DNA of 64,000 bases from Agelas oroides (GCA_949130485.1 OX422199.1:1030402-1094401); one strand, 5' to 3'; shown: positions 32,946 through 43,358, counted from the first letter of the stretch. Notes: generated by a model not told the origin, from the sequence alone. Program-made: numbers and translations.

Positions 32946-33600
32946 GTGAGTACACTCACTTACCTACTACATACACAAGAAAATTAATGTATGCACATTG
33001 CATACAGTGTTCAACTGTAATATCGAAAGTGATCAAAAGTACGCTTGCTTTACCCACCACAAACACGTGATGAGAATCGATCTGCACACATTGCATACAG
33101 TGTGCAACTGTAGTATTGAAAGTGATCAAAAGTACACTGCCTTTACCCACCACAAACACATGATGAGAATCGATCTGCACACATTGCATACAGTGTGCAA
33201 CTGGAATATCGAGAGTGATCAAAAGTACACTGGCTTTACTCACCACAAACACGTGATGAGAATCCATCTGCACACATTGCATACAGTGTGCAACTGTAAT
33301 ATTGAAAGTGGTCAAACGTACACTGATTTTACCCACCACAAACACGTGATGAGAATCCATCTGCACGCATTGCATACAGTGTGCAACTGTAGTATTGAAA
33401 GTGATCGAAAGTACACTGGTTTTACCCACCACAAACACGTGATGAGAATCCATCTGCACGCATTGCATACAGTGTGCAACTGTAATATTGAAAGTGATGA
33501 AAAGTACACTGGTTTTACCCACCACAAACACGTGATGAGAATCGATCTGCACACATTGCATACAGTGTGCAACTGTAGTATTGAAAAGTGACCAAAAGTT
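32946..33600 (+). repeat. 94-bp minisatellite array 2, direct block
   Basis: Starts at the GTGAGT donor of the exon; the first unit is the diverged single-copy intron form (TACCTACTACATACACAA), followed by about six units like array 1. The exact joint is GATCAAAAGTAC, where AAAAGT from the unit's end and AGTAC from the donor-side sequence overlap by AGT. Confidence 0.95.
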
Positions 33601-33935
33601 CACCACAAACACGTGATGAGAATCCATCTGCACGCATTGCATACAGTGTGCAATATTACAGTTGCACACAGTATGCAATGTGTGCAGATCGATTCTCATC
33701 ACGTGTTTGTGGTGGGTAAAACCAGTGTACTTTCGATCACTTTCAATACTACAGTTGCACACTGTATGCAATGTGTGCAGATCGATTCTCATCATGTGTT
33801 TGTGGTGGGTAAAACCAGTGTACTTTTGATCACTTTCAATATTACAGTTGCACACTGTATGCAATGTGTGCAGATCGATTCTCATCACGTGTTTGTGAGT
33901 AAAACCAGTGTACTTTTGATCACTTTTCAATACTA
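33601..33935 (-). repeat. 94-bp minisatellite array 2, inverted block
   Basis: At about 33655 the array turns: CAGTGTGCAATATTACAGTT joins forward and reverse units. Three reverse-complement units follow to 33930, then forward-strand intron tail resumes (GATATTGAGAGTGGTGAAAG). The long frames seen here on either strand pass straight through the turn and are artefacts of stop-free units. Confidence 0.95.
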
Positions 33936-34320
33936 CAACTGGGATATTGAGAGTGGTGAAAGGTCAGGTGTTGTTTCTTGCATGAGATCCTTAGAATCTT
34001 GTGCCTGTGTTGGAATGGGTCTGGGTCCGAGTGAAGACAGTGGAGGCAGCTGAACCAGTGGTTGTTCCAGCTATTAGATGTGTTTGTTTGTGTGTGTAAA
34101 TATCACTACAAATGCTTATCATCTTGTGAGCTTTCTTGGAGGGTTCAGGCCCCTGCCCAGGACTGATCCTCTAATTGTGAGACTGTGTTTGTGTGTGTGT
34201 GTGTTTGTGTAACTATCACTACAAATGCTTTTATCATCTTGCGAGCTTTCTTGGAGGGTTCAGGCCCCTGCCCAGGACTAATCCTCCTGCAAGACTGTGT
34301 TTGTTTGTGTGTGGGGGGGT
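33936..34320 (-). pseudogene. Intron tail with two decayed KKARK micro-exons
   Basis: Matches 2791-3090, with the KKARK micro-exon duplicated (34120-34152 and 34235-34267, minus strand). One reads KKAHKM, the other KKARKM; both have ATAAGC or AAAAGC at the donor instead of GTAAGT. TG repeats separate them. Confidence 0.6.
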
Positions 34321-35059
34321 GGAGGCACCAGAGGTGCACCAGGTGAGGTGTTGGACTGTGATGTTCTAGTAATCAGTGGGCGCTGCTGGAATGGGGGCTT
34401 GTCCTCCTCTTCAAGGGCCCTGTACACGTTTATAGGAAAATGAGACCAAGAGTAAGTATATTGATGAGGTATAGGATGTCACAAACCACTTATGTTGATG
34501 CAAAATAGATATTTCTGTGGATGTTAATCTCAGCTTCTTGTAAGACAAATCTGTGTGATGAATTTCAAACTCAGGTCATTCAAAAGCACTACTACATCTT
34601 ACTGCATAAACTTGTCCAATGTTAACTCTGGGCAAGACAGAGATATGCTAATTATACACTTACCTTGATCATTTGGTTTTCAATTAAGCCAGATGCTCTG
34701 TTTAACAAGATCTACACTGTGTGTTTGTGTGGATTTGGGCAAGGGGGTACTGAGAGCATCGGCGTGGAGATAGAAGATCAAGTCATGGGAGCCACCAACG
34801 TTTGTGTGGAAGCTGAAGTGGACTGGGATGAGGGAAGTGCAAGAGGCACTGGGGATGTTTGCACAGAGATAGAGGACTTTTAGCCAACGAGGGCGTTTGT
34901 ATGGATTGGCATTTCACTTGCAGTGCTACATCGCACTGTGTACACTTGCTTGTCATTTGCAGTGTCCAATGTTAACTCTGGAGCAAGACCGAGATGTGCT
35001 AGTTAGCTAACCCTTTAAACACTGAATTTTTTTCACTTGAGATTAGTTTTAGCCTAAAC
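34321..35059 (+). other. One possible exon, otherwise no gene
   Basis: The plus frame at 34665-34883 ends GVEIEDQVMGATNVCVEAEV then DWDEGSARGTGDVCTEIEDF-stop. The internal echo (VEIED / VEAEVD / TEIED) and resemblance to 11.25 kb suggest an acidic repeat-like exon. Weak evidence. Confidence 0.3.
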
Positions 35060-35320
35060 ATGCTTTTTAACGCACCGTATCTCCACTTCTGTCAAAGCTC
35101 TGACTCCAAACTGAGCCCAACTCCACTTCCAGCCTTAGCAAGCAGACTCGTGACTAACCATGCCCACTCATTAATGAGCATGCAATGGTCGGCACTCTCG
35201 ATTGGCAAACACCCGCTTAGAGCCCAAGAAGCCTTCCCTGCCAGAAATGAACCTCCTGAAAGGTGAGAGTAGCATTTTCTAAGCCTGCTCATGCAGCCAG
35301 GCCGAGAATTGGCCCACCCA
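35060..35320 (+). repeat. Dispersed repeat F3, diverged copy 3
   Basis: CGTATCTCCACTTCTG, CACTCATTAATGAGC, CCTGCCAGAAATGAACCTCC and GTGAGAGTAGCATTTTCTA follow the order of F3 copies with many substitutions. Confidence 0.6.
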
Positions 35321-36146
35321 CTCAGAACAGTTAAGGCAGGCTAAAACATATAAAATGATACACCCATCAAGTTTTTACATGGTGAATTTAACTTTAAATA
35401 TCTCATGAACCCATGGCAGTATGAACATGGGGTTTGTAGCAATGACAACAATGATGCTTCCCAATTCTGTAAATGAAAACAATTTGTTGTCATGGCAACT
35501 AATTAACAGCAGCCGCGCTCGTGTAAACAAGCCGTTCGTAGCAATAAATACAGCAAAATGCGGAACTGAAGACGTAGCCTGAGAGCTAAGCCATTGTAGC
35601 CACTCTTACTATAGGTCATGGTCTAACAGAAACCAAGTGCATGAAACGGCTTTCCTTTTTACGGCTGATATATAATCGAAAATAGGTAAAAATTGGGGCT
35701 TATCGGGTGGTCCTTAACTTTCAAAAGTTAAGGCTTTCTCAGCACAGCGTTAACAGCACAAATGCCACCTGGTTATAACAACTTCAACTCCTCCTGTACA
35801 CAGAAAAGCCTTCAGATCTTGGTTTCAAGGCTGGTGAGTGTTCCGCATAAACCGCCAAAGACGATCGGTCATCGTCGCTCGATATGACTTGAGCTTTACT
35901 TCTGCCTTCTGCTCGCAGAAACACGCGGCTCTCGGTCTCAGTGATATCCCTTCTGAAATTCGGACATACGTACTTCATTATCAGCGCTAAAACAAAGCTA
36001 TGGAGAAAATACTAACGGTCAGAATAACGATGACAAAGTTAAGACGCTTACACTCGGCAGCCATTCAGTTTCCGTAAACTATTGCAATATCCTCGCGTAC
36101 TTCCGCGTTACAAATAATAAAGTTAAGCCCGCCTTAATCGTTCTGA
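35321..36146. mobile_element. Candidate TIR element with TTAA near its ends
   Basis: Left CTCAGAACAGTTAAGGCAGG, right (inverted) CTCAGAACGATTAAGGCGGG. If TTAA is the duplicated target the TIR is GGC(A/G)GGCTWAA; the extra matching CTCAGAAC outside could instead make TTAA part of the TIR. A minus ATGGCTGCCGAGTGTAAGCG lies 75 bp inside the right end. Confidence 0.5.
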
Positions 36147-36487
36147 GCAGTGCCAACCACAGTCCTTTTACAGCCAAGCCTAGCAGCTGCCATGTGCACA
36201 GCACCCTGCACGCAGAGACTCTCTTTTCTGCGCAGTGCGCAGTATGACGTTATCAAATTGTACTATAGGGTTAACAAGAATGTACATGTATGGACGTTCA
36301 TATTCGTAGTTGACAGTAAATTTGACTCGTGAGACAATACAGACATGCTGCTGTATCTGTGGCTGAATGGAATGGAATGGAAATTGATCCTCATTTCGAA
36401 TCCTTTCCATCATTTAGTTTTGATGGCTTTGGATTGTAAATAAATACAAATGGACACCAGTGTGCGTGGCATATCGTGAACACAAGG
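36147..36487. other. No gene recognised
   Basis: Short chance frames. GAATGGAATGGAATGG near 36365 resembles the arms of the neighbouring foldback elements. Confidence 0.35.
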
Positions 36488-36496
36488 AAAGCTGAG

Positions 36497-37272
36497 GGTA
36501 GTCTACAATCACTGGACTGGACTGGTGGACTGGACTGGTGGACTGGACTAGTGGACTGGACTGGTGGACTGGACTGGACTGGTGGACTGGTTTAAAAATT
36601 ATTCTCGCATGAAAACTCACCTGTAGGGTTGCATTTGGAGACATAGCCACTTTCCTTCACAGACTCTAGCTAATAACTAGATGACATGGAACATGTACAC
36701 TCAATCCTATAAAGCCTACTTGGCAAGCCTTGAGGCATCTACCATTGACAATACAGATGTCGCTTTGAATGACTCTGATTGGTTACTTGATTATACTTGC
36801 AGATTGATAACACTTACAGATTAGGCACTGTAGTCAAAGTGGAAGTGTACAAGTCATTTATCCAACTGCAAGTGTCATATGTAGCTAGTGACTAGTAGTC
36901 TCAGACTCGCCGGATGGTTGTGAGAGTCTGGCTATGCGAGACTAAGTTGATAAAACCTTTCACTAAAGACTTTGTCTACACCATAACAATGAAGGACAAA
37001 AAAAACGGGACCTGGATGTGAGGCTGAAACTATCTCACACCATGCTGCACACTAAGCACAAAGTAAAGCATGGCCTCACATTACTGTTGTAGCACTACTA
37101 CAGTTATTTACTTCATGTTTGAACAGAGAGAATGGTGTGTCCAGGTTTATAAAGACTAAAATGCATCATGTCTAAACCTACAGGAGAGTGAGGTCGAGCA
37201 CAAAAGTGATTTTTAGCACAAAAAATGTCAGTCCACCAGTCCAGTCCACCAGTCCAGTGATTGTAGACTACC
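36497..37272. mobile_element. Foldback-type element 1 with 9-bp TSD
   Basis: AAAGCTGAG at 36488-36496 and again at 37273-37281 flank the element. Both ends start GGTAGTCTACAATCACTGG and continue as GGACTGGACTGGT tandem repeats (left arm about 95 bp, right about 45 bp). Tandem-repeat arms and 9-10 bp TSDs fit foldback elements related to Mutator-like (Phantom) transposons. No transposase ORF. A TAGTCTC hairpin (36896-36944) lies inside. Confidence 0.85.
36896..36944. repeat. 49-bp TAGTCT hairpin
   Basis: TAGTCTCAGACTC and GAGAGTCTGGCTATGCGAGA..CTA pair at the ends and in part internally. Confidence 0.5.
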
Positions 37273-37288
37273 AAAGCTGAGTGACAAG

Positions 37289-38021
37289 GGGTGTCTCTAA
37301 TCGCTGGAATGGAATATGGAATGGATGGTGAATGTACACAGAACAGCTAAATCATTTAACTGACGCACTGCTCAGTCTAGGCTGAGCTATACCTACTACA
37401 GCTTGGGCTCTTACCTCATTGCAGAGGCTTTATGAGCAAGTCGTTGCTGACATATTTTTATTACTGCCTCGTCCGGTACGTATGCTTAGCTGCTAGTGAT
37501 ATTGTGGTTGGTTATATCTGGCTTGCCAAACTAAACATGTAGTTTGCTAGCATTAATGTTTGAAATTAACAACTTGATCCAGGGTTGAAGACAAATTGCC
37601 TCCAATGTTCACCCTCTCACAGTCACAGGCCAGTCTGAGGCTTGTGAACCTGTGATGAACAAACTGCTGTGTGTAACACTGACTCAGCCTAGTTCCCACT
37701 CAGCTCCACACAACCATGAAAAGCTTGGTGGGGGCTGGGAACACTCACCAGATGCTCGAACTTGTACTAGCTAGACTATTGGCAGCATTGGGGTTTAAAG
37801 CTTACTTTTTGGGGTGAGGTAAGGACCCTAGCTATACCAGCAAAGCACATAAGAATGGCCACCCATATATTCTTATGCACTCTTGTAACCTAGTAGGTAG
37901 CTTATCCCAGGTAGGCAGGACTAGCTAGCCTACAAAACGGCATTTTCTAATTTTTATCGTCCATTCCATAGTCCATTCCATTGTTCCATTCCATATTCCA
38001 TTCCAGCGATTAGAGACACCC
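37289..38021. mobile_element. Foldback-type element 2 with 10-bp TSD
   Basis: GAGTGACAAG (37279-37288) and GAGTAACAAG (38022-38031) flank it. Ends start GGGTGTCTCTAATCGCTGGA and continue with GGAATGGAATATGGAATGG. It lies 16 bp from element 1 and its left TSD overlaps the right TSD of element 1, so it inserted after it. Close relative of 48613-49367. Confidence 0.85.
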
Positions 38022-38031
38022 GAGTAACAAG

Positions 38032-38600
38032 TTTGTGGAAAGAGCACAGTTGACAGACTCAAATATATGGACTAAATATTGAACTGATGGAGTTACCTAA
38101 AGTCAATCTACAAAGCAGTTAACGTGGCGGGGGAAGTCACTCGGCGGAGGTTACGAAAACATAAACCTGGGTTACAGTCAGGACCAGTGTTGCTCCTAGT
38201 TTCAGGGTTAGGGTTTGGTTTAGGGCAATCTTGCGTTGCCTAATTTTAAAAATGGGTTTTAGTAGCTTATTAATATATTCATGAGCCAAAATTGCCACTC
38301 GATGGATGCATCTACACACTCACTGTAGGTAGCGTCCTAACCACCAATGTATCTCAAATCATTCTGTGCCATAGTTAGTAGAGCTACTAATGAGCCCCAC
38401 CCTAAAACAACAGCCACACTTACAAGAGAACAACAATGCTATTGTGACAATACACCAGTAAGTAACAAGTTGAAACAGCAACTGTTCATATTCCTGCTAC
38501 ACACTGTTCTGGTATCAACTAGTGATGTTTCTAATATGACCACTGTATCCAATTATAATTTTACATCAGTATACATTTACTGGACTTGCCCGCTTTGATC
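38032..38600. other. No gene; one shared block
   Basis: TAATGAGCCCCACCCTAAAA at 38389 and following 60 bp match 9670-9730. Confidence 0.5.
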
Positions 38601-38604
38601 TCCC

Positions 38605-39125
38605 TTTAAAAGGGGGACGGCACAGAGGTTGGTACAGGTAACTGTGAGGTCTACTTGTGTCAATACGCAGGAGAAGAAATTCAGTCATGAATGTACACAC
38701 ATTTGCTTGTCCTCTTCAAGGGTCCTGTCTACACATTGTTCAGCTTTCCATCACAAGAACACTCATTCTGCTTTGACCTGGAGCTCATGCCTAAACCTAC
38801 CTTCCTTCCTTGGTGCAGAACATCTATGTTCATATTAACTTCGTCCCTGTTCTTATGAGGAGGAAGAGGAGGTTGTCAACAACACACTATGTAAGATGGG
38901 TTTCCCATATACACATATCATACCACTGTAATATAGGAAGACTTTCTTTAAATTCTCCAATTGAAGCATATGCACCTCAACCTCTGCCATTCTTGTTGCC
39001 TGTGTAGGTAGGTGAACAAACAGGTGCAACAGTGTGCAAAGCATATAGTTACGTACATTTAAAGAAGATTGATGGTGGAAGGGTAAGTGTATACAACAAA
39101 ACATTTCAGATGATGTAGACAGTCG
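38605..39125 (+). repeat. Segments F4 and F5, copy 2
   Basis: F4 (38605-38830) followed directly by F5 (38840-39120), the same order as at 8.2-8.7 kb, so the two travelled as one 500-bp block. Confidence 0.85.
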
Positions 39126-39295
39126 ACTTGCCATGAAAATGCTGTTATTTGGTGGCGAAGGAAGGAGTGCTGTTGCTGGTGGCCTGCGTGGCCGTGGCAC
39201 TGGTGTTACTTTGAAACGGAAGCTAGTGGATGACTGGAAGGAAAAGCATGTGCAGCCATGGAGCCTTATCAACATTATTCACTTCTTTGGTACAT
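39121..39295 (+). CDS. Candidate RGG/basic exon
   Basis: After CATTTCAG the plus strand is open to a TGA at 39294: LAMKMLLFGGEGRSAVAGGL, then RGRGTGVTLKRKLVDDWKEK. It combines a Gly/Arg stretch with a charged helix-like stretch. The reverse strand is also open. No family recognised; proximity to the importin-like exon is on the opposite strand. Confidence 0.3.
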
Positions 39296-39299
39296 GAAT

Positions 39300-40470
39300 C
39301 CCTCAAAACACCATGGCCTCTACAACAAAGACCAACTAGCTAGTTTATTAGTGTACTAGTGTATTGGCTCCTGTACCCAACGAGCCAAGGAGCCAGCTCT
39401 TAGAGAGCAAGTTTAGGAATTTAGGATGATCACCATCCTCCTGTAACCAGAAACATGTACGCTTATTAATGTAGTTCTTAATACATAATCCAAACATATG
39501 CTCCCCAACGCCCACACAGCATTGTCCACCATGCTCTTGTTCTTTGAGGAGAGGAGCTGGGCTAATACTGACACTGCACCAGCCTTCATCACGCTTCTCG
39601 TCTGCTGGAAGTAGTCGGAGGCAATTATGGCAAGCACCCATGCTGCTTCGAGCTGTAATTTATGGCTGAGGGGGAAGGAGGGAGGGGGAGAGACTCAATC
39701 ATAGCTGTTATAATACAAACCGTAGGATTTGATATCTATGCTCCTATTCTGTGCCAATAGGTCTTGAAATCGAACCATCTACATGTGTGTGTGTCTACAT
39801 TTGAGGTTGTAGAAATGAGAGGTACGTTGTGACTCCAAAATGAATTACTACAGGTGTAGAACATCCCTATTGGTACAAGAATGAATGATTGTTGACATCT
39901 TGTAAAAATCATCCCCCCAATAAATCATCCATTTTTGTAATTGGACCACAACTGAAGTACTCGGAGGGTACTCCCACACAGCTAGTGAAATATACTCACT
40001 AAAATTAGTTCTTTGACCCATGGTACTTTCCAAGTGCTTAGCAACTACATGAAATTAAAAGCGGCAAAAACATTGCAGACAGTTTCTAAAGAAAAGACTC
40101 ATGCTCCCAGACCGAAGGGGGTCACTGTAGTTAGCAAGGTTAGATATCTTATTTGCATGACTTCATTTTCACTCTACGTATGTTAATTTAGATTGAGCAA
40201 CTTCACGCTCTGAATACAAACCATTAATATTTTGTTTTTCAAATCAACGTTAGAAAGTCGTTTGACCATCTGGAAGAGTGAGTAATGGTGTGTATTGATG
40301 AGCAACTGAAGAGGAGTAGGTCACATTTGAAGTTTGCCTGTCATTCGTAGTTGGCCACAGTCAGTTTATATATATGCCACACACTACTGGTTCAATCGAG
40401 TGTACACTACGTAATTTTGGCAGCGACAGTTGAAAAGTACCTTCGCTGCCAACTTTTGCTGTGTATTATT
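39300..40470 (-). repeat. Segmental duplicate F6, copy 2
   Basis: Collinear with 12786-13600 but retaining the exon acceptor region (39640-39885) and carrying about 70 bp extra near 40364-40432. Confidence 0.85.
39497..39652 (-). CDS. Importin-alpha-like armadillo repeat exon
   Basis: After a good acceptor (CATAAATTACAG) the minus strand reads LEAAWVLAIIASDYFQQTRS, then VMKAGAVSVLAQLLSSKNKS and MVDNAVWALGSI. This follows importin-alpha repeats closely: (F/L)E(A/S)AW.L..IAS...QT..V...GAV......LLSS.....D.AVWALGNI. The W and N/S positions at the repeat ends are where importin alpha contacts NLS peptides; N is S here. No further armadillo exon is visible on either side, and the sequence beyond GSI differs between this copy and 12.9 kb. 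It may be an exon of a real gene, since introns could separate others, or a duplicated exon left alone. Confidence 0.75.
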
Positions 40471-40730
40471 GGTCATTTTCAGGTACAGTGCGAGTACCTG
40501 CGTTTCCACTGTTGTAGCTTATTCAGACTTTACTAGCAGGTCTTCTGACTACATTTTGAGTAAAGCAAGTTTGTTTTCAACCAAGCAAAGTCTAACGATC
40601 ATTGCCTGAAGATATAACACCGCAATGATTCAACACTACACAAAGTCACCAGTGTGCATGCGTAAGTTGTGCAATCTAAGATTGTGCACTATATATAGTT
40701 GCACAATCTCGGGATTCTGAGAACGTGCAA
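40290..40730 (-). repeat. Repeat X, copy 2, with palindromic head
   Basis: Reverse of 48185-48420 (CAGGCAATGATCGTTAGACT, TTACTCAAAATGTAGTCAGA, AGACCTGCTAGTAAAGTC). Its head (40640-40730) is rich in TGCACAATCT..AGATTGTGCA inverted repeats, like 63670-63803. Confidence 0.75.
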
Positions 40731-40829
40731 CGCTATCTCAACATTGTGCAAATTGTGCAATTCACAAATTGTGCGGAACTATTGGACACAGGTTGTATTG
40801 GCTATCACCGATTATTATATCACAAAAAA

Positions 40830-41010
40830 TACACAACTGTTTTTCCCGATGCTAGCTCTAGTACCAGGGATACTATTGGAGCATTGACTTGCGGAAGCGG
40901 TATTCGAGATTAGCATCTGCCACTGTCTGGCGGCCATTGTCAATTGTAGAACTGATGATACAATGGTACAGAACTGATGAACCAGTTTCAAAAGAACTGA
41001 CGCACTGCAC
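40830..41010 (-). repeat. ATGGCCGCCAG dispersed repeat, copy 4
   Basis: GGCGGCCATTGT with CTTGCGGAAGCGGTATTCGA matches 100-165. Right of it, ACAATGGTACAGAACTGATG matches 21003. Confidence 0.7.
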
Positions 41011-41059
41011 TATCAAAGCTTGAGCTTGAACCTTCCCACAAAGTATACATAGCTGCACC

Positions 41060-41245
41060 TAGTGAATAAGTCAGTTTGTCTAACATGCATGGCCTCTGCA
41101 AAATGCAGTTAGTCCAAAGTTAGGCTGATGGAACTAAATGTACATTCAAAGATCATCAGATTGAGGATTTCTAGGGAACGTTACATTCTAACAAGACAAC
41201 TGTATCAGTTATGAATGATGCAGTTACCCTAGCAACAGTGTGAAA
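41060..41245 (+). repeat. Dispersed repeat U, partial copy
   Basis: AAATGCAG.T.GTCCAAAG.TAG, GATCATCAGATTGAGG and AACAAGACAACTG match the 3' half of U. Confidence 0.75.
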
Positions 41246-41277
41246 CAATTTAACACACACTAGTCAATCTGTACATA

Positions 41278-42042
41278 CCGTAGTGTCCCGTTAATACGCC
41301 CCCCCATTTTGTACACTACATCCCGCCTAAAGTGGGGGGGGGGGGGGGGGCTTATATTCGAGGATGCAATTAGTCTCGACTATAAGCCCCCCCCCCCCCC
41401 CCCCCTATGAAATCAATGCCTTTCACTATCAACTAACTATGGCGACGACTTTCAGGATCGAGAGTACTGTTTGCGGACATTACGTTTACAAAGCTGCGTG
41501 GTCTCCCTACATCGGAGAAGAGCTGCCAGTTCAACGCGAGGTCAATAACATTCACGACGACTTCCGGCTGTAGCTGTCCTCAAGAACAGCAACACTGTTG
41601 GTCATGTACCACGGGAAATTTCCAGAGTCTGCTGGTATTTCTTGCACAAGAGTGGCAGCGAGATGACTTGCATCGTCAATGGTGACAGAAGACATTCTGA
41701 AGTTGATGGGAAAGGACTCGTGGTTCCGTGCGTGTACATCTTCAGAGGGAAACAAAAACACCTTGACAGACTGATAAACCTGTTTGCTAAACTAGCAGCT
41801 TAAAACTTGGAACATCTAACCGGCTTTTCTAAAAGCCACAAAACTTACAAAAGATTCACCGACTACTATAGTCTTACTGAACGCACTTGCAACGTATAGT
41901 AAGCACGTGTAGTTTTGATGTTCCAGAAGACGCTCACCGGGGGGCGTTATAACGAGTCAAACTACCCTGTGCAGGAACTTTGGCGGAAAAGAGGGGGGGG
42001 GGGGCGTATTTTCGAAGGGGGCGTATTAGCGGGATACTACGG
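41278..42042. mobile_element. TIR element with TA TSD carrying a HIRAN-like ORF
   Basis: Left end CCGTAGTGTCCCGTTAATAC plus GCCCCC; right end, inverted, CCGTAGTATCCCGCTAATAC plus GCCCCC; TA on both sides (41276, 42043). Inside the left end a G-run (41337-41352) and a C-run (41387-41405) pair across GGCTTATATTCGAG / CTCGACTATAAGCC. The body holds the ORF pieces at 41439-41803. Superfamily unclear; TA flanks would fit Tc1/mariner-like elements, but a HIRAN ORF is not a transposase. Confidence 0.7.
41439..41803 (+). pseudogene. HIRAN-like protein, frameshifted
   Basis: An ATG at 41439 opens 44 codons (MATTFRIESTVCGHYVYKAA, then WSPYIGEELPVQREVNN, IHDDF) ending at TAG 41571. The match continues from 41564 in the next frame for 79 codons (AVAVLKNSNTVGHVPREISR, VCWYFLHKSG, VPCVYIFRGKQKHLDRL) to TAA at 41801. 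The joint needs a 2-base gain or 1-base loss near 41564. The order G-H-x-V-Y...E.N..HD.FAVAV...VGHVPRE is what HIRAN-type domains show (H/N-D-AVAV-G.IP). HIRAN domains bind DNA ends in helicases such as HLTF; stand-alone forms of unknown role are known in invertebrates. About 122 residues would be near a full stand-alone length. Confidence 0.65.
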
Positions 42043-42044
42043 TA

Positions 42045-42740
42045 CTTGTATGTTCCTCTGCTTCCGAGCAGCCTGAAGCCTTGAGCCTTGTCTTCTGGGC
42101 TGCCCGGGAAGAAAGGTAGAGGGTGATAAGCCTACGTAGGGCTGTGTATGGCTTAAGTGTGTTGTGAAGAAGAAAACAAAGAGAATAAAAAAAATGGTAA
42201 CAGTTGTTGATAGTTTTAGACTAAATATGCACTCTGTCAGGTGTGTTGATGAGAGTGGCAAATCCAGAACCAAGTGAAAAGCTGAGAGCTGTATGTGGGT
42301 GCAGATCTTGGTGATAGGTTTACAAAGCCTCACCGTGTAAATTTTACAGCAAGTGGACCAGCTTGCCTGCAACTTGGAATTCCGCACAGAGCTACAAAAT
42401 GAATAAGATTAACAAAACATGCTATTATTTCTTGTGCATGTAAATCTGGCAAACTAAATGTCCCACTAATGAGCAGTCACAGGACCTAATATTGTGATAC
42501 TTACCACTCATTGTTGAGGATGAAGAATGCATGTGCAATATGCGTTCTTTTTAATCGGGACTCCTCCCCTATTCTATCTACCTATGAAGACATCGACATC
42601 CTTCACATGATAAAAAGAACCATGGCTTCCGGCTAGCTTCTTTCATTTTAAGGTAACACTCTGTGCACAGATGCAATTAATCAACCTAATGCTCCAATCT
42701 ACATGGTATAAAGTTTGCACACTTATGTGTTTATACTTAC
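42045..42740. other. No gene recognised
   Basis: The minus frame at 42037-42387 has a hydrophobic FFILFVFFFT stretch from a TTTT-rich region; not convincing. Confidence 0.35.
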
Positions 42741-42830
42741 TGGGGCGTCTTTTGCAGCTTAGGGCACCTCTTAAATGCTGGAGAACTTGAGGGGTCCACA
42801 GGGGGTGGAAGAGGTGTACGGACTCTTTAG
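42741..42830 (-). CDS. Candidate basic/proline-rich exon 1
   Basis: The minus strand reads RVRTPLPPPVDPSSSPAFKR then CPKLQKTPQ and stops at a strong donor, CCCCA-GTAAGTAT. Upstream in the same frame is a TAA, so the acceptor must lie within the exon. The end resembles the 43.3-kb exon (KRPKILRTPP-GTAAGT). Confidence 0.35.
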
Positions 42831-43285
42831 AGGTGTGGATGAGGTGTAGATAAGAACTTAATGGGGGTGTCCTCGGTCTCTTCTGGAAGGGTGGAGAGGC
42901 ACAGCTGAGTGTGAGGTAGTTGATGTTGATGAGCCAGCAGAACAGTACTCACCTTTAAAAACAGAGAGATCACAAACACATGATCACTTGTATACCATTG
43001 CTTTATCCCATGCTCGGTGCTCAGATGCAGTATCTTACCTCACACCAGTTGGAATGTTTGTGGCTTGAACCAATGCTTCAATTTACATGGAATAGATGGT
43101 TACTAAGCTTTCAATAGTAATGGCTCTCAAACAGCAAATATGCACAGTGTCAAGATCCCACCCTCGTTGGGAGGTACGCATACCAGGGCTGGACATGAAA
43201 CTATGTGCAACATATAAAAATTCTGGGTGCATATGGGTGCTGCCGGGGTTAAAGTTGCAGTTACCACACCTACTTTAGCACTTAC

Positions 43286-43358
43286 TGGTGGTGTCCTTAG
43301 GATCTTTGGTCTCTTCCGGGAGCTGGTGTTGACGAGCCCACAGTTTGCAGATTTAGAG
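43286..43358 (-). CDS. Candidate basic exon 2
   Basis: Between AAATACAG and GTAAGTGC the minus strand reads SKSANCGLVNTSSRKRPKIL then RTPP. RKRPK looks like a nuclear-localisation sequence. Same strand as 42741-42830 and 43530-44051, so the three could be exons of one gene for a disordered nuclear protein; no domain confirms this. Confidence 0.35.

Noticed and set aside
32956-33930. 324-codon minus ORF rich in His and Cys
   Set aside because: Product of 93-bp units that lack stops; it crosses the inverted turn, where a real protein repeat would change sequence.
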